64,000 nucleotides of DNA from Antedon mediterranea (taxonomy: Eukaryota; Echinodermata; Crinoidea; Comatulida; Antedonidae). A model generated the notes under the pieces. That model made no database searches, was not told where the DNA came from, and was given only the letters and a program-made list of their open reading frames with translations. The stretch covers positions 19,157,201 through 19,221,200 of the forward strand of contig NC_092670.1 in the NCBI RefSeq assembly GCF_964355755.1, written 5' to 3'. Within the stretch, counting starts at the first letter, position 1, and every line of letters starts with the position of its first letter. The position numbers and the translations under genes are program-made. This document shows, in pieces, positions 30,001-37,733 of this stretch.

Positions 30001-33000
30001 GGAGTTGCAAGTCCGTATTGAGGAAGCCGAAGCCCTTGGAATCAAGGCTGCTAGACGCCAAATGCAGAAACTTGAAGTCAGGGTATGTTACCTAGAAATA
30101 TATTTTTTATGAATAAATCTTTTACAGGTTAAACAATAGACTATTATTTCTCATTGTAACGATTGTTTAAATGTTTAAATACTCACTTGTTCTTTTACAG
30201 ATACGTGAATTGGAGCAAGAACTTGATGGAGAACAACGCCGCCGTTGTGATATTGACAAAAACATGCGCAAGGGAGAACGCCGCATCAAGGAATTGAACA
30301 TGATCATTGAAGATGAACACAAAGTCCAACAACACATGCAAGAGACTGTTGAAAAATGGACAATGAAGTGTAAGACACTGAAGAAGCAAACTGAGGAACT
30401 TGTAAGTTTAACATCATTAAGCTCTGTCTACACTATCACACTAATGTGATGTGTCAAAATATGGTAGTGATATACCAAAATATGTTAGTGATATGACATC
30501 ATCATATCCATATATGGGCACATCACATTAAATTTTGATAGTGTAGGCAGAGCCTTAAGTTGTTTAGACTTGGGAACTCTAGAGTAACATGTACGCTGGG
30601 GGTGAAAAGAACGTCTACGTCTGTGTCTGCCAGCTCCATATATTGATATATTTCTTTCCTCAACCATGATAGGATATTGCAATATTCCTTCAAATAATAT
30701 TACTGTAATTTCAAAGGACAATCTTCTGTACACCAAAGAAGTTATTTACTAATGTTGTTTTTTTCTTATATTCTTGCAGGAAGAGCATGCCAACGGCAAC
30801 TTGTCTAAATTCAAGCGTGCCCAGACTGAGCTGGAAGAAGCTGAAGAACGTGCTGACATCGCCGAAAGTGCCCTTCAGAAGCTCCGTGCAAGACATCGCA
30901 GTGCCATGACACAGCGCACCACTACCACGGTAGAGTCAGACGCTGATTCTGAATCTGAAACCGAAGATTTCGATTTTGAATCAGAATATCACCTCATAAC
31001 CACCTCTGTTTCACGTGACCGCCGCTTGCAACGCATGGCTGTAAACACTCGCGATAATCTCAGTTTGTCGACCAAAGGCATTTTATCACGATTAGACTTA
31101 AAAGTCGATAATGATCTTCTTAGTAGTATCGAATCTAAATTAGCAGCAAGCCCCACAAGGCCTGTTATAAATACTTTAAAAAGTCTTTCATTAGACGACC
31201 GAGCAGGAAAATTGGACACTAGTATATCAGTGACTAAGTCATCAGAAACTGATGACGTATCAACAGCTACTGATGAAGCTCCAAAATTGCCCCCTACGGA
31301 AAGCATTCCACAAGTAGAAACATCTGAAGTTAAACAAGAGGCAGTTGCCTCATCCACTGAACAGTCTGAAAAAACATCAGATGTTTTACCGTCAGAATCT
31401 TCTGACCCTGCCAAATAAATGTCAATTTCATTTATTTATACAAAATTTTCCAACCTTTAAATCAATGAACATTTTATGTATTTTGTTTCTAAATTTTGGT
31501 TTGAATTGAAATTTTTTACAATTCGATGTATAAATTGAGATTGTCTGTTTTCAGTTCGACATGCGCGCACAACCTTTGCGTTATCACTGCTTTTTTATTT
31601 CTCTTACACCAACAAAATAGTGCATGATTAACAATTTAGGCCCAGTTATATCATTTTCATATCTTAATATATTAATTTTCATTATTCATTACTAACTTCA
31701 GCTTAAAAAGAGCACCTTTTTTTCACTATTCTAACATTCCCATCTCTTTGTGTGATTAATATTATTTTAGTTTCAACCTTTTTAAAAATTACCTTTTTAC
31801 CACCAAAAACATATTTATACCTCTTTTTATACATTTATACAAAAATATTAGCACTCACTTATATCAACAGAAAAGAACAGTTGAGACAATTTTATTGGGA
31901 GAAAATTATGAATGGTTACCAGGCCAAATCTTTAATTAAAGTTATTTCTTTTTTTTTACAAAAACGAATCAATTAATCAATCAATCATTTCTGTAGATTT
32001 TTCTGTAATGTAAAAAAAACCCAAAAAATCAAATCTATCTGTAAGATAGTCTGCTATTTATTTGTGCATTAGTTAGCTTGGTCTGGTATTGGCATGGTGT
32101 GGAAACTCATTGATTTGCGGTGATCGCTCCAGCGCACGATCCCCTTACACAATCCCCTTCAATGCAAAATGATTGAGGTATATTATGACGTGAGATTCTG
32201 TACATAAAAGAATTTAAGCTGTTGTAGTCAAAAGAAAAGAGAAACAAATTTGAACAAATATTGGTCTCTTTTCAGTTGATATTAGTTTTTTAAAAAACCA
32301 TTTGCCGTGGTTACATATATTCTTTGCCCGTCCTTATCCTCCAACTCGCTATGATTTTGAAGTTATGGATCTAATTTTGTACGCACTTTTTAACACATAA
32401 CTTTAACATCCTACGATGTTGGCAGATCTTGATGGCCATGTTTGTGGTGTCTTGGCAGTTATAGTAAGTAGAAAAAAAATCCATTGTGACAATGTCACAT
32501 GAACTGCCTTAAGTGTTCATGCAAATTTATGTAAATTAGTTTATTCTGCAACTGGTTGCATATGTTCTCAAATTCATCCTTTTTGTTCTGTTCTTATCTT
32601 TGTATACAGAAATAGGTTACGTCCTGGCTTTAGAAATTTCAAGCGTCCTCCCTACAACTATCTCTTTTTAAAAATAGGCTCTAGTGGTCTTTCTAATTCT
32701 CCTCACTCTAATACCTCTGATGTGTAATATCAAAGTGGCTCTAATTTAAAGTTGCAATACTTCTTTAAATATTAAAATCCAAATTCTTAGGAATAATAAG
32801 AATTAATGAATTAATGTAAAAGATTATTCATTTTAAAATAGAAAAGCAACATTAGTCATTTTAAACATTAGTCTTTCTAAACTCTTTGGCTTTTTTTGGT
32901 TTGCCAAATCTTTTGTTGTCAATTAATTTACTTAATGTTGTTTTTTCCGTTGCTCACTTTCTACCATTCTGAAAGTCATAAATGAATAATCTCCTAGTCT

Positions 33001-35441
33001 CTATTGTACAGACTTCCAATAGTTTCTCCTAGTCTCTAGTGTACAGACTTCCAACAGTTTTAGGTCATTGGATGAGAGATAAAGCTGGATTTTATCCTCA
33101 AATAGATTAAGAGACTCTTTGGAGTAATAAGACAAGATTTTCAAGCGACAAGATTTTCAAACTAAAAATTTATCTATCTTGCCTGCAAAATGCATTTATT
33201 AATTTAGGTGATTGGTAAAAGTTTGAAATTAAAATGACTAAAAACTGTTATTTTAGAAAATTGGACATAAACTTAGGAAGTAGATAATAGACATTTTTCC
33301 AATTTAAACGTCCATTTATAATGGTGGTCTCATAGCCGCATTATGGTGCTCTTTATTATTCAAATTGTTAATGTTTGTTGTGCCCAGTTAAAACTGTAAA
33401 TAAAATTGATTTGATGTGCTTGGAAGTTCTGTCTGTTTGTGCTCATTTTTTGTCGGCCAATCAAAGCAGAGGATGACAGAAACAGACAAGAATCCGGCCA
33501 TCTTGTCTTCAACAACTGCAATTCCAAAATTTTACAAAAAGCTGTTACAGGAAAGAAAGCGATAAAGTATAATGTTGCGTTATATGCATATGTTTATTTA
33601 AGCTTTTTTAAGGATTACCTGTTAGGAAGTGGAACTTATTCAATCCGGTATTCCTCTGTATATTTTTAGAAAAAAATTGCCAAATAATCTTTTATAATAT
33701 ATCAATTTTAAACAATTTATAATTTTTCTAATTTGAGACTATCAACAAATTAATTTAAAGAAAGATAATATATTTGTCCCATCTTACAAGTGAATCTAGT
33801 AACTTGTCTAAACTAAACGTAAAATATAACTTCTCTAACTGCTTACTATGAATAACATTTTAAATATCAGATGAGAATAAGCCACTATATTAGTATTCCT
33901 AAATAGTTTAACATAAATAATTATATCAGTAGAAAAACGAGCTGATAATGTTAGACACGATGATGTTACATTTTGAGATGTGGTGAGAACTACTAAAATA
34001 CTAGATAATTGCAGTGAACAAAATGAAAACAATTTGGATTGACAATTAAGTTTCTAAATAGACCTTTTCTGTTCCTACATCATATAATAAAAAAGCCCTG
34101 CTATAATATTGCTTAGTGGAAAGGAGACTTCAACTTGAGCAAAAATTATTATCTTATTATTACCTACCTTTTCTATTTTAACCTCTTTTCAAAGAGGTCA
34201 TTTTCAAAGAATGATGGGATAGTCAACAACTGACACAATGACATTGTTGGGTAGATGCTCAAGCAATGTTTATGATTAAATTACTCCCATCTCTTTAGTG
34301 CCTCACTTTTTTCAAAATCTTGAATCCACCACACCTATTTTGTTATTTTTCTCTTTTACCGAAGAAGTAGATCGATAATTGCATGGTGTCAAAAGTGGCC
34401 TGTTCCATCATTTCATTGCTTATTCATACCCTCTATCATTAACCAATCAAATCTTGTGTTGTAAACTGGTAAGCTATTCTACTGTCTGCATCCATTTTGT
34501 TACTGTTTTCCTTCTACAGAAAACTGGTAATACCACCATCACCACCACCACCAAATCCAGCAAAAAGTGAACTCCTGAAAAATGATCCGACTTCATTTTA
34601 GTTTTTTTCTGGTAAATGTTTACCCATTTCTTCTTAGCATGCTGCTTGTTCTATCTTTCTGTATGTTTTTGTTTGTATCTGTTCATTCTGTCTTCATTTA
34701 ATATGGTTCTTGTACCAAGAGGTCTGCTGATTGCATTCCAAACTTTACTTTCATTTTTGCAATATATATCTTCTACTTTAAAAAAAATCTAATAGACTGT
34801 AGATACAACTTTTTAAATGTAAACTTTTTGTAATTCTCAAAATTTTAACTTTTTTTAAAGTAATGCATTTTTTTTAAATTAAATTTTTACTCATTTAAAA
34901 GTATTTCTTTCCAATATAGTTACCGTACGACAAGAGTTTTAAAAACTTTATTTCAATTTTTCTAAACCTAAATTATTTATTTATTATCTTTGATACAATG
35001 ATCCAAAAGAAATATTTTAAAAACTATTTTTCTAAATGTGTTTGCAGTGATTAGTTTAGTATAGTATTAGCATTTAGTTACATAGGGAAAAATTAAGAAA
35101 ATTTATGACCTAAAATGAAACAAAAAAGTTAATATAGTTTACTATTTCCACAATAAAGACAATAACTTATTTAAGTACAGCAATTCGCTTAATACTGTTT
35201 ACTGATTAAATCCAACCGCATGTTTTCAAGCACATAAATTACTGGAAATAAATTTCAAATTGAACCCTGACACCATGTCAAAGGTTGCAACACTTTTGAG
35301 TGTTAATTATAATTATGTTTTTGGTTACAGATTAGTCCAAGCTATTCGTCATTTAGATCTTATTCAACAAGTAGTAGTGATCCTCACGATCAAATATCAA
35401 ACGGAAACGATTACAAACATGATGAATTCGAAGAAGAATAG
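1..35441 (+). CDS. MHC: Muscle (sarcomeric-type) myosin heavy chain, 5' partial, alternatively spliced
   Basis: Actin-based motor of the thick filament. Translated exons give, in order: switch I ([16 protein letters not shown]), switch II (LDIAGFE, 6352-6501), relay helix (6965-7135), actin-binding loop 2, SH1/SH2 region ([17 protein letters not shown], 14481-14686), converter (14886-15006), two IQ motifs (15174-15618), the lever-to-rod junction (YTKVKPLL) and a long heptad coiled-coil rod to 30929. The P-loop and N-terminal domain lie upstream of the window. The short-tail product from the window is about 1,734 aa; with ~200 missing residues it matches the ~1,940 aa usual for muscle myosin II. 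Constitutive motor exons: 4426-4489, 4699-4797, 5002-5105, 5493-5631, 5903-6021, 6352-6501, 6965-7135, 7472-7660, 8007-8133, 14481-14686, 14886-15006, 15174-15310, 15537-15618. Alternative exons and tails are listed separately. Family assignment is certain; exact isoform structure is inference without RNA data. Confidence 0.97.
15..2345 (+). other. Intron upstream of the switch-I exons
   Basis: Very AT-rich. It contains a poly-C run near 383-398 and one foldback MITE copy (1341-1474). I see no exon-like segment and no further switch-I copy. Confidence 0.6.
1341..1474. mobile_element. Foldback MITE, copy 1
   Basis: Ends AGCTCTGTCTACACTATC and its reverse complement, with an inner GATGTGCC/GGCACATC pair. 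About 134 bp, in a myosin intron. Reference copy for the family. Confidence 0.92.
2346..2447 (+). CDS. MHC: Myosin alternative switch-I exon A (34 codons)
   Basis: AG acceptor at 2344-2345 and GTAAGT donor at 2448. It encodes the end of loop 1 and the helix before switch I, ending [12 protein letters not shown], then joins phase 0 to GKFIRIHF (4426). It starts [15 protein letters not shown], four residues longer than its neighbour. The tandem exon B encodes the same protein segment in the same phase, so only one of the two can be used per mRNA. Confidence 0.85.
2532..2621 (+). CDS. MHC: Myosin alternative switch-I exon B (30 codons)
   Basis: AG acceptor at 2530-2531 and GTAAGT donor at 2622. 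It encodes [16 protein letters not shown] and ends [12 protein letters not shown], close to the textbook muscle-myosin sequence. It is a diverged duplicate of exon A, only 84 bp downstream. Both are open and both have consensus donors, so neither looks like a pseudo-exon. Confidence 0.87.
2622..4425 (+). other. Intron after the switch-I exons
   Basis: AT-rich, no exon recognised. Around 3724-3775 lies a decayed tRNA-like segment ending in a B-box-like GGTTCAAATCT, probably a SINE relic. A similar relic (GGTGGTTAAC...TTACCAATC) lies at 6090-6120 in a later myosin intron. Confidence 0.45.
7705..7850. mobile_element. Foldback MITE, copy 2
   Basis: Both terminal arms and the inner GATGTGC...GGCACATCAC pair are present; centre contains CCATATATGG. 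Myosin intron. Confidence 0.9.
8222..8322. mobile_element. Foldback MITE, copy 3 (short)
   Basis: Both outer arms with a shortened centre, ~100 bp, between myosin exon 8007-8133 and the loop-2 cassettes. Confidence 0.88.
8721..8783 (+). CDS. MHC: Candidate myosin loop-2 cassette exon L1 (63 nt)
   Basis: Bounded by AG (8719-8720) and GTAGTA (8784). It is phase 1 in and phase 1 out, open, and a multiple of three. The product contains [15 protein letters not shown] and would insert between PTG (exon 8007-8133) and the Gly-rich loop-2 exons. It is homologous in protein and bases to segment 9056-9112, which argues for an exon duplication rather than chance. The acceptor has a poor pyrimidine tract. 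Usage is unproven. Confidence 0.55.
9056..9112 (+). CDS. MHC: Candidate myosin loop-2 cassette exon L2 (57 nt)
   Basis: Bounded by CACAG (ending 9055) and GTAGTT (9113). It is phase 1 in and phase 1 out, and open. It encodes [16 protein letters not shown], sharing the KVAKYxFxG-like core with the cassette at 8721-8783. Insertion here would enlarge the actin-binding surface loop. Confidence 0.6.
9653..9805. mobile_element. Foldback element, second family
   Basis: The left part (GATGCAATGCAAGTACATAA, continuing into AACGCAACGTAAG) reads as an imperfect inverted copy of the right part, which contains CGCTTGCGTTGCGTTTACC and GTGTTGCGTCC. This gives a ~150-bp palindromic, MITE-like unit inside a myosin intron. 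It is distinct from the abundant AGCTCTGTC family. Confidence 0.5.
10282..10525. repeat. Interspersed tandem repeat, about 8 units
   Basis: About eight copies of a core similar to ATAAAACCCAGTAGGGCCTA, separated by short variable AT spacers. It lies in the myosin loop-2 intron just upstream of the 9-nt microexon candidate. No coding potential was seen. Confidence 0.8.
10805..10813 (+). CDS. MHC: Candidate 9-nt microexon in myosin loop 2
   Basis: A long T-rich tract and CAACAG acceptor, then GAAAACAAA, then a perfect GTAAGT donor. The 9 nt fit the phase-1 joint of loop 2: with neighbours they add Gly-Lys-Gln-Ser (before exon 11626) or Gly-Lys-Gln-Arg (before exon 11801). Lysine-bearing inserts are typical of loop 2. 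The splice sites are the main evidence; usage is unproven. Confidence 0.5.
11626..11681 (+). CDS. MHC: Myosin alternative loop-2 exon A
   Basis: CATAG acceptor and GTACGG donor, entering in phase 1 and leaving in phase 0. It encodes [18 protein letters not shown], the canonical loop-2 end and strut before [11 protein letters not shown] (14481). It pairs with the next exon as a mutually exclusive choice. Confidence 0.88.
11801..11850 (+). CDS. MHC: Myosin alternative loop-2 exon B
   Basis: TTCACAG acceptor and a weaker GTTCGC donor, with phases identical to exon A. It encodes [16 protein letters not shown], a diverged copy of the same segment. If the donor is not used, in-frame stops follow after about eight codons, so it must be spliced to be functional. 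The G-S-F-Q-T-V stretch is replaced by A-I-K-T-I, so the strut differs as well as the loop charge. Confidence 0.78.
11851..14480 (+). other. Long intron between loop 2 and the SH1 exon
   Basis: AT-rich, with many A/T homopolymers. One open 81-bp segment near 13556-13636 was examined and rejected. No other coding or repeat structure was recognised. Confidence 0.5.
15780..30929 (+). CDS. MHC: Myosin rod (S2 and LMM) exons
   Basis: Coiled-coil rod exons, all in continuous frame: 15780-15953, 16094-16174, 16527-16655, 18142-18264, 18408-18494, 19052-19197, 19423-19513, 25851-25907, 26389-26642, 26977-27301, 27619-27948, 28041-28257, 28452-28692, 28809-29001, 29355-29684, 29912-30082, 30201-30401 and 30780-30929. 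The encoded sequence shows uninterrupted heptads rich in E/K/L/Q typical of striated myosin tails. Intron 16656-18141 holds a MITE and AT-rich filler. The intron 19514-25850 is exceptional in length and content. Confidence 0.95.
16712..16843. mobile_element. Foldback MITE, copy 4
   Basis: Complete arms; inner GATGATGTCATATCACTACC shared with copies in ZZEF1. Myosin rod intron. Confidence 0.9.
18835..18974. mobile_element. Foldback MITE, copy 5
   Basis: Complete arms (AGCTCTGTCTACACTGTC), flanked by TTA at both sides. Myosin rod intron, just before exon 19052. Confidence 0.9.
20537..20885. repeat. Tandem duplication, two ~200-bp units
   Basis: Two diverged copies start TTCAAAATTTGCTTGACTTT near 20537 and 20737 and run through TCTGTAATTAA. 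The segment is intronic and AT-rich, with no coding content. Confidence 0.75.
23730..23996 (+). promoter_or_regulatory. Candidate internal promoter and 5' leader of a headless rod transcript
   Basis: Relatively GC-rich island in an AT-rich intron: a GC box (GGGGGCGGGCC, 23737-23747), an E-box CATGTG (about 23751), a TATA-like CTTATACA (about 23772) and an initiator-like TCAGTCAG (about 23793), about 200 bp before the ATG at 23997. These are consensus resemblances only. Confidence 0.4.
23997..24197 (+). CDS. Candidate unique first exon of a headless myosin-rod protein
   Basis: Opens with AAAATGG (good Kozak context) and encodes 67 residues beginning [15 protein letters not shown], rich in Ser/Thr and Lys/Arg, ending AKELYQ. 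A GTAGGC donor at 24198 resembles the GTAGGA donor of the previous rod exon (19513), and both leave phase 0. The next exon (25851) starts phase 0 with [10 protein letters not shown], so splicing gives a continuous [14 protein letters not shown] coiled coil. If unspliced, the frame stops at 24236. The product would be about 906 aa with the short tail. Drosophila myosin rod protein and molluscan catchin/myorod arise the same way, from an internal promoter or alternative first exon of the myosin gene. No homology to their unique domains is claimed. Confidence 0.6.
30420..30554. mobile_element. Foldback MITE, copy 6
   Basis: Arms present, inner TGGTAGTGATAT duplicated. In the last rod intron, 18 bp after a donor site. 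Confidence 0.9.
30930..31418 (+). CDS. MHC: Long read-through C-terminal tail of myosin
   Basis: Exon 30780 stays open past an internal GTAGAG donor (after Arg-Thr-Thr-Thr-Thr) for 162 more codons to TAA at 31416-31418. The tail begins [20 protein letters not shown] and is acidic and Ser/Thr-rich, with no heptads; it looks disordered. It would take the heavy chain well beyond the usual ~1,940 aa. Codon use and the lack of stops over 489 nt argue that it is coding. Whether it is the main form or a retained-intron isoform cannot be told from DNA. Confidence 0.7.
   Translation, partial: VESDADSESETEDFDFESEYHLITTSVSRDRRLQRMAVNTRDNLSLSTKGILSRLDLKVDNDLLSSIESKLAASPTRPVINTLKSLSLDDRAGKLDTSISVTKSSETDDVSTATDEAPKLPPTESIPQVETSEVKQEAVASSTEQSEKTSDVLPSESSDPAK
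31419..33420 (+). other. Probable 3' UTR of the long-tail transcript
   Basis: AT-rich, no genes. It has a 35-bp tandem duplication (CTCCTAGTCTCTA-type, 32991-33060). It ends in a good AATAAA followed by GT-rich sequence. Confidence 0.5.
33399..33404 (+). terminator. Poly(A) signal candidate, long-tail form
   Basis: AATAAA followed within 15-50 bases by a T/G-rich stretch (TTGATTTGATGTGCTTGG), the classical cleavage-site arrangement. Confidence 0.45.
34520..34570 (+). CDS. MHC: Alternative terminal myosin exon, short tail 2
   Basis: Strong TTCTACAG acceptor, phase 0 from the donor at 30930. It encodes [16 protein letters not shown] then TGA. Joined to the preceding RTTTT it gives a short basic/Thr-rich non-helical tailpiece, the usual form in muscle myosins. 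It brings total length to the family norm. An AATAAA follows at 35152-35157. Confidence 0.65.
   Translation, partial: KTGNTTITTTTKSSKK
35331..35441 (+). CDS. MHC: Alternative terminal myosin exon, short tail 3
   Basis: TTGGTTACAG acceptor, phase 0. It encodes 36 residues beginning [20 protein letters not shown] and ending DEFEEE then TAG. Ser-rich then acidic, unlike tail 2. An AATAAA lies 14 bases beyond the stop (35455-35460). Support comes from phase, acceptor and the poly(A) signal; there is no homology support. Confidence 0.5.
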   Translation: MSPSYSSFRSYSTSSSDPHDQISNGNDYKHDEFEEE

Positions 35442-37733
35442 GAAGAGGAAAGAGAAATAAATAATTTAAAACAAATAATTATAATAATAAACAATGCAGA
35501 TCCCACAAAAAATTAAAAAAAAAATATCCTTTAATAATAATTCGGAATATTTCTGCAGTCCCCGACAGCAGGATATGAACTCTGACCTCCGTACCTTCTC
35601 TGACTAACTGTAGAAGGTGGACAAGAGTGTCTTAACTGTTAATAACAATTATATAATAAATAAGTGTAAATTAATCCAAATAGTTTATTTAAAATTATAT
35701 AGTTTATAGAATATTTATAGCACAATATTTAAGCAATATGACATTTTTTTTTTGAGTGATTGGTATTTAAGCAATAACCTGGTGATTGATTGCATGATTG
35801 CCAGGATATTTTTTTTATTGCATTCATCCGTCCAGTGCCTTACCAGAAAAAAGAAAAGAAAACTTTCTTGTAATTCTGAAGAAAGCCGTGTTTTAGTTAT
35901 ATAACGGCGCATGTATTACGTCCTATGCAACATTTTGGTCACTTATGACAAAAGTAAATAAGTTAAAACTTGTAAAGTAAATTTTTATTATAATAACCGA
36001 ATGCTGGCTAACACGACACGGTCCACCTTATAGCATAGTGAGACCATTATGGAGGAGAGATAGAGGGAAGAATATCTATCACTTGTTCTACGAACAAGAT
36101 GACATTTGATATCAAAAAATATATTAGATGCTTGACTGCTATTATTTTAATTTTTGTCTATTGTAACTTTTGTGTTGATTGGTAAATAGATAAATTTCCT
36201 TGATGGAATTTTTCCTGTAGTATGGGTTTTTCTTTTAGTTAGGGGCGACCACCAGTATATGGTAAAGTGGAGATTGCCCTCTATAGGACTGAACCTGCTG
36301 TTATGTCTAACCATGTAAACGCTATTGGTTTATGCATCACAATAAATTTAGAATATAGAAAGCACCAGATAAAAAAAGCTGTTTTGTCTCCAACATTGTT
36401 TTATTCATGGTCTGTATTCGACTGAAAAAATATAATTGTGAGAAAAACAGTAAAGAAAATCAAGGTTTGGTGGTTGGTTGGTGATGGAAGACCTCTACTG
36501 TACATTAGTAGTGATTCAATAAAATTAGATTCAAAGTTACAATCTGTTTTTGTCTCTTGCAACAAACATGAATACACAATTAAAGTATGCAAATTTATGT
36601 TTTATGAATGATGCCATGAACTGGAATTTTGGAAAAAATCTACCATTTCACGGTATTGAAAACAAATTAAATACACACTTGTACCACTTGTGTGGAAAAT
36701 ATATAAATTAATTTTCAAACAACCCAGTAATGTCATTCCTGATAAAGACTCCATGTCAGGTAGACGACCATTTTGAATTTAAATAATAGAAGTATGGATT
36801 TATCTTAAAATTAACTACCGACTACTTCAAGATTAATTCTATTAATGTCTGAATTTGATTCTAAACCAAGTATGGATTTACCTTGGAACAACAATACAAA
36901 AATACAAAATTTTATTTATCATTATGTTTTTCCGAGACAAATTAAGTTTGCATAAGATTACAAAACAAATATGCATAGTTTGCAATTGTGTTTATATTCT
37001 GTGTGTTTGCATGCAAACATTATCTATTATTTATCTTTTATTTTGGTTTAATTTTTGGATGAAAATAGAACTAGTGTACAGTAGAACAAATTGGATGTAC
37101 AGAGTAGAGTTAGTAATGATTGTATGCTGAAGAACTTCTCGGATTTGAATGAAGAAAATAGAATCAACAATTGGCATATCTGCAACTTCTTTTGGTTAGA
37201 CAGCGATACACCTTAATTGTTATTTGTAAAAAGAAATACATTTTGGCACACATGGAATGTCATACCTGAACTTAAGCTGCTGGAATATCGAAATTCCTGC
37301 TGGTGGTGCTCGTAAAGGAATTACAACATAAAAAAAAATTAAGTAAAACAACATCATAAACCAATATACTAATATTAACATTTTATTATACACCATTAAC
37401 TTTATATTACAGTACTTTATCATTTTACAGAAATTCCAACAAGTCTCAAAAAGAAGGCATTTAGAATGAGAATACCATAAATAAATTGGTAACCAACTTA
37501 AAGAAGGCCTGATAAAAATCCTGTTTATTCATTTCATTACCAAAACATGCAATTCCAGTTAAAATTATTGGAAGATCTTAATACTTCCAACTGAGAATAG
37601 TTTGATAGCAATAGTTTCACTGGTGGGCAAAATAGACAGACATGTTTGAATGCTTACACCATGACTGTACCCATCTAACATCATTACAACGAGTTTTTTT
37701 ATATTTTCCACTGCATAGAATTCTCATTCATCC
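35442..37733. other. Intergenic region between myosin and CHMP6 3' ends
   Basis: AT-rich. At 35560-35645 a minus-strand tRNA-like SINE relic is possible (reverse strand reads GTTAAGACACT...GTTCATATCC). Nothing else recognised. Confidence 0.45.

Noticed and set aside
37220-37423. Minus-strand open frame with RAPPAGISIFQQLKFR, considered as the last CHMP6 exon
   Set aside because: Does not match the CHMP6 C-terminus; the exon at 37734-37795 fits phase and family sequence.
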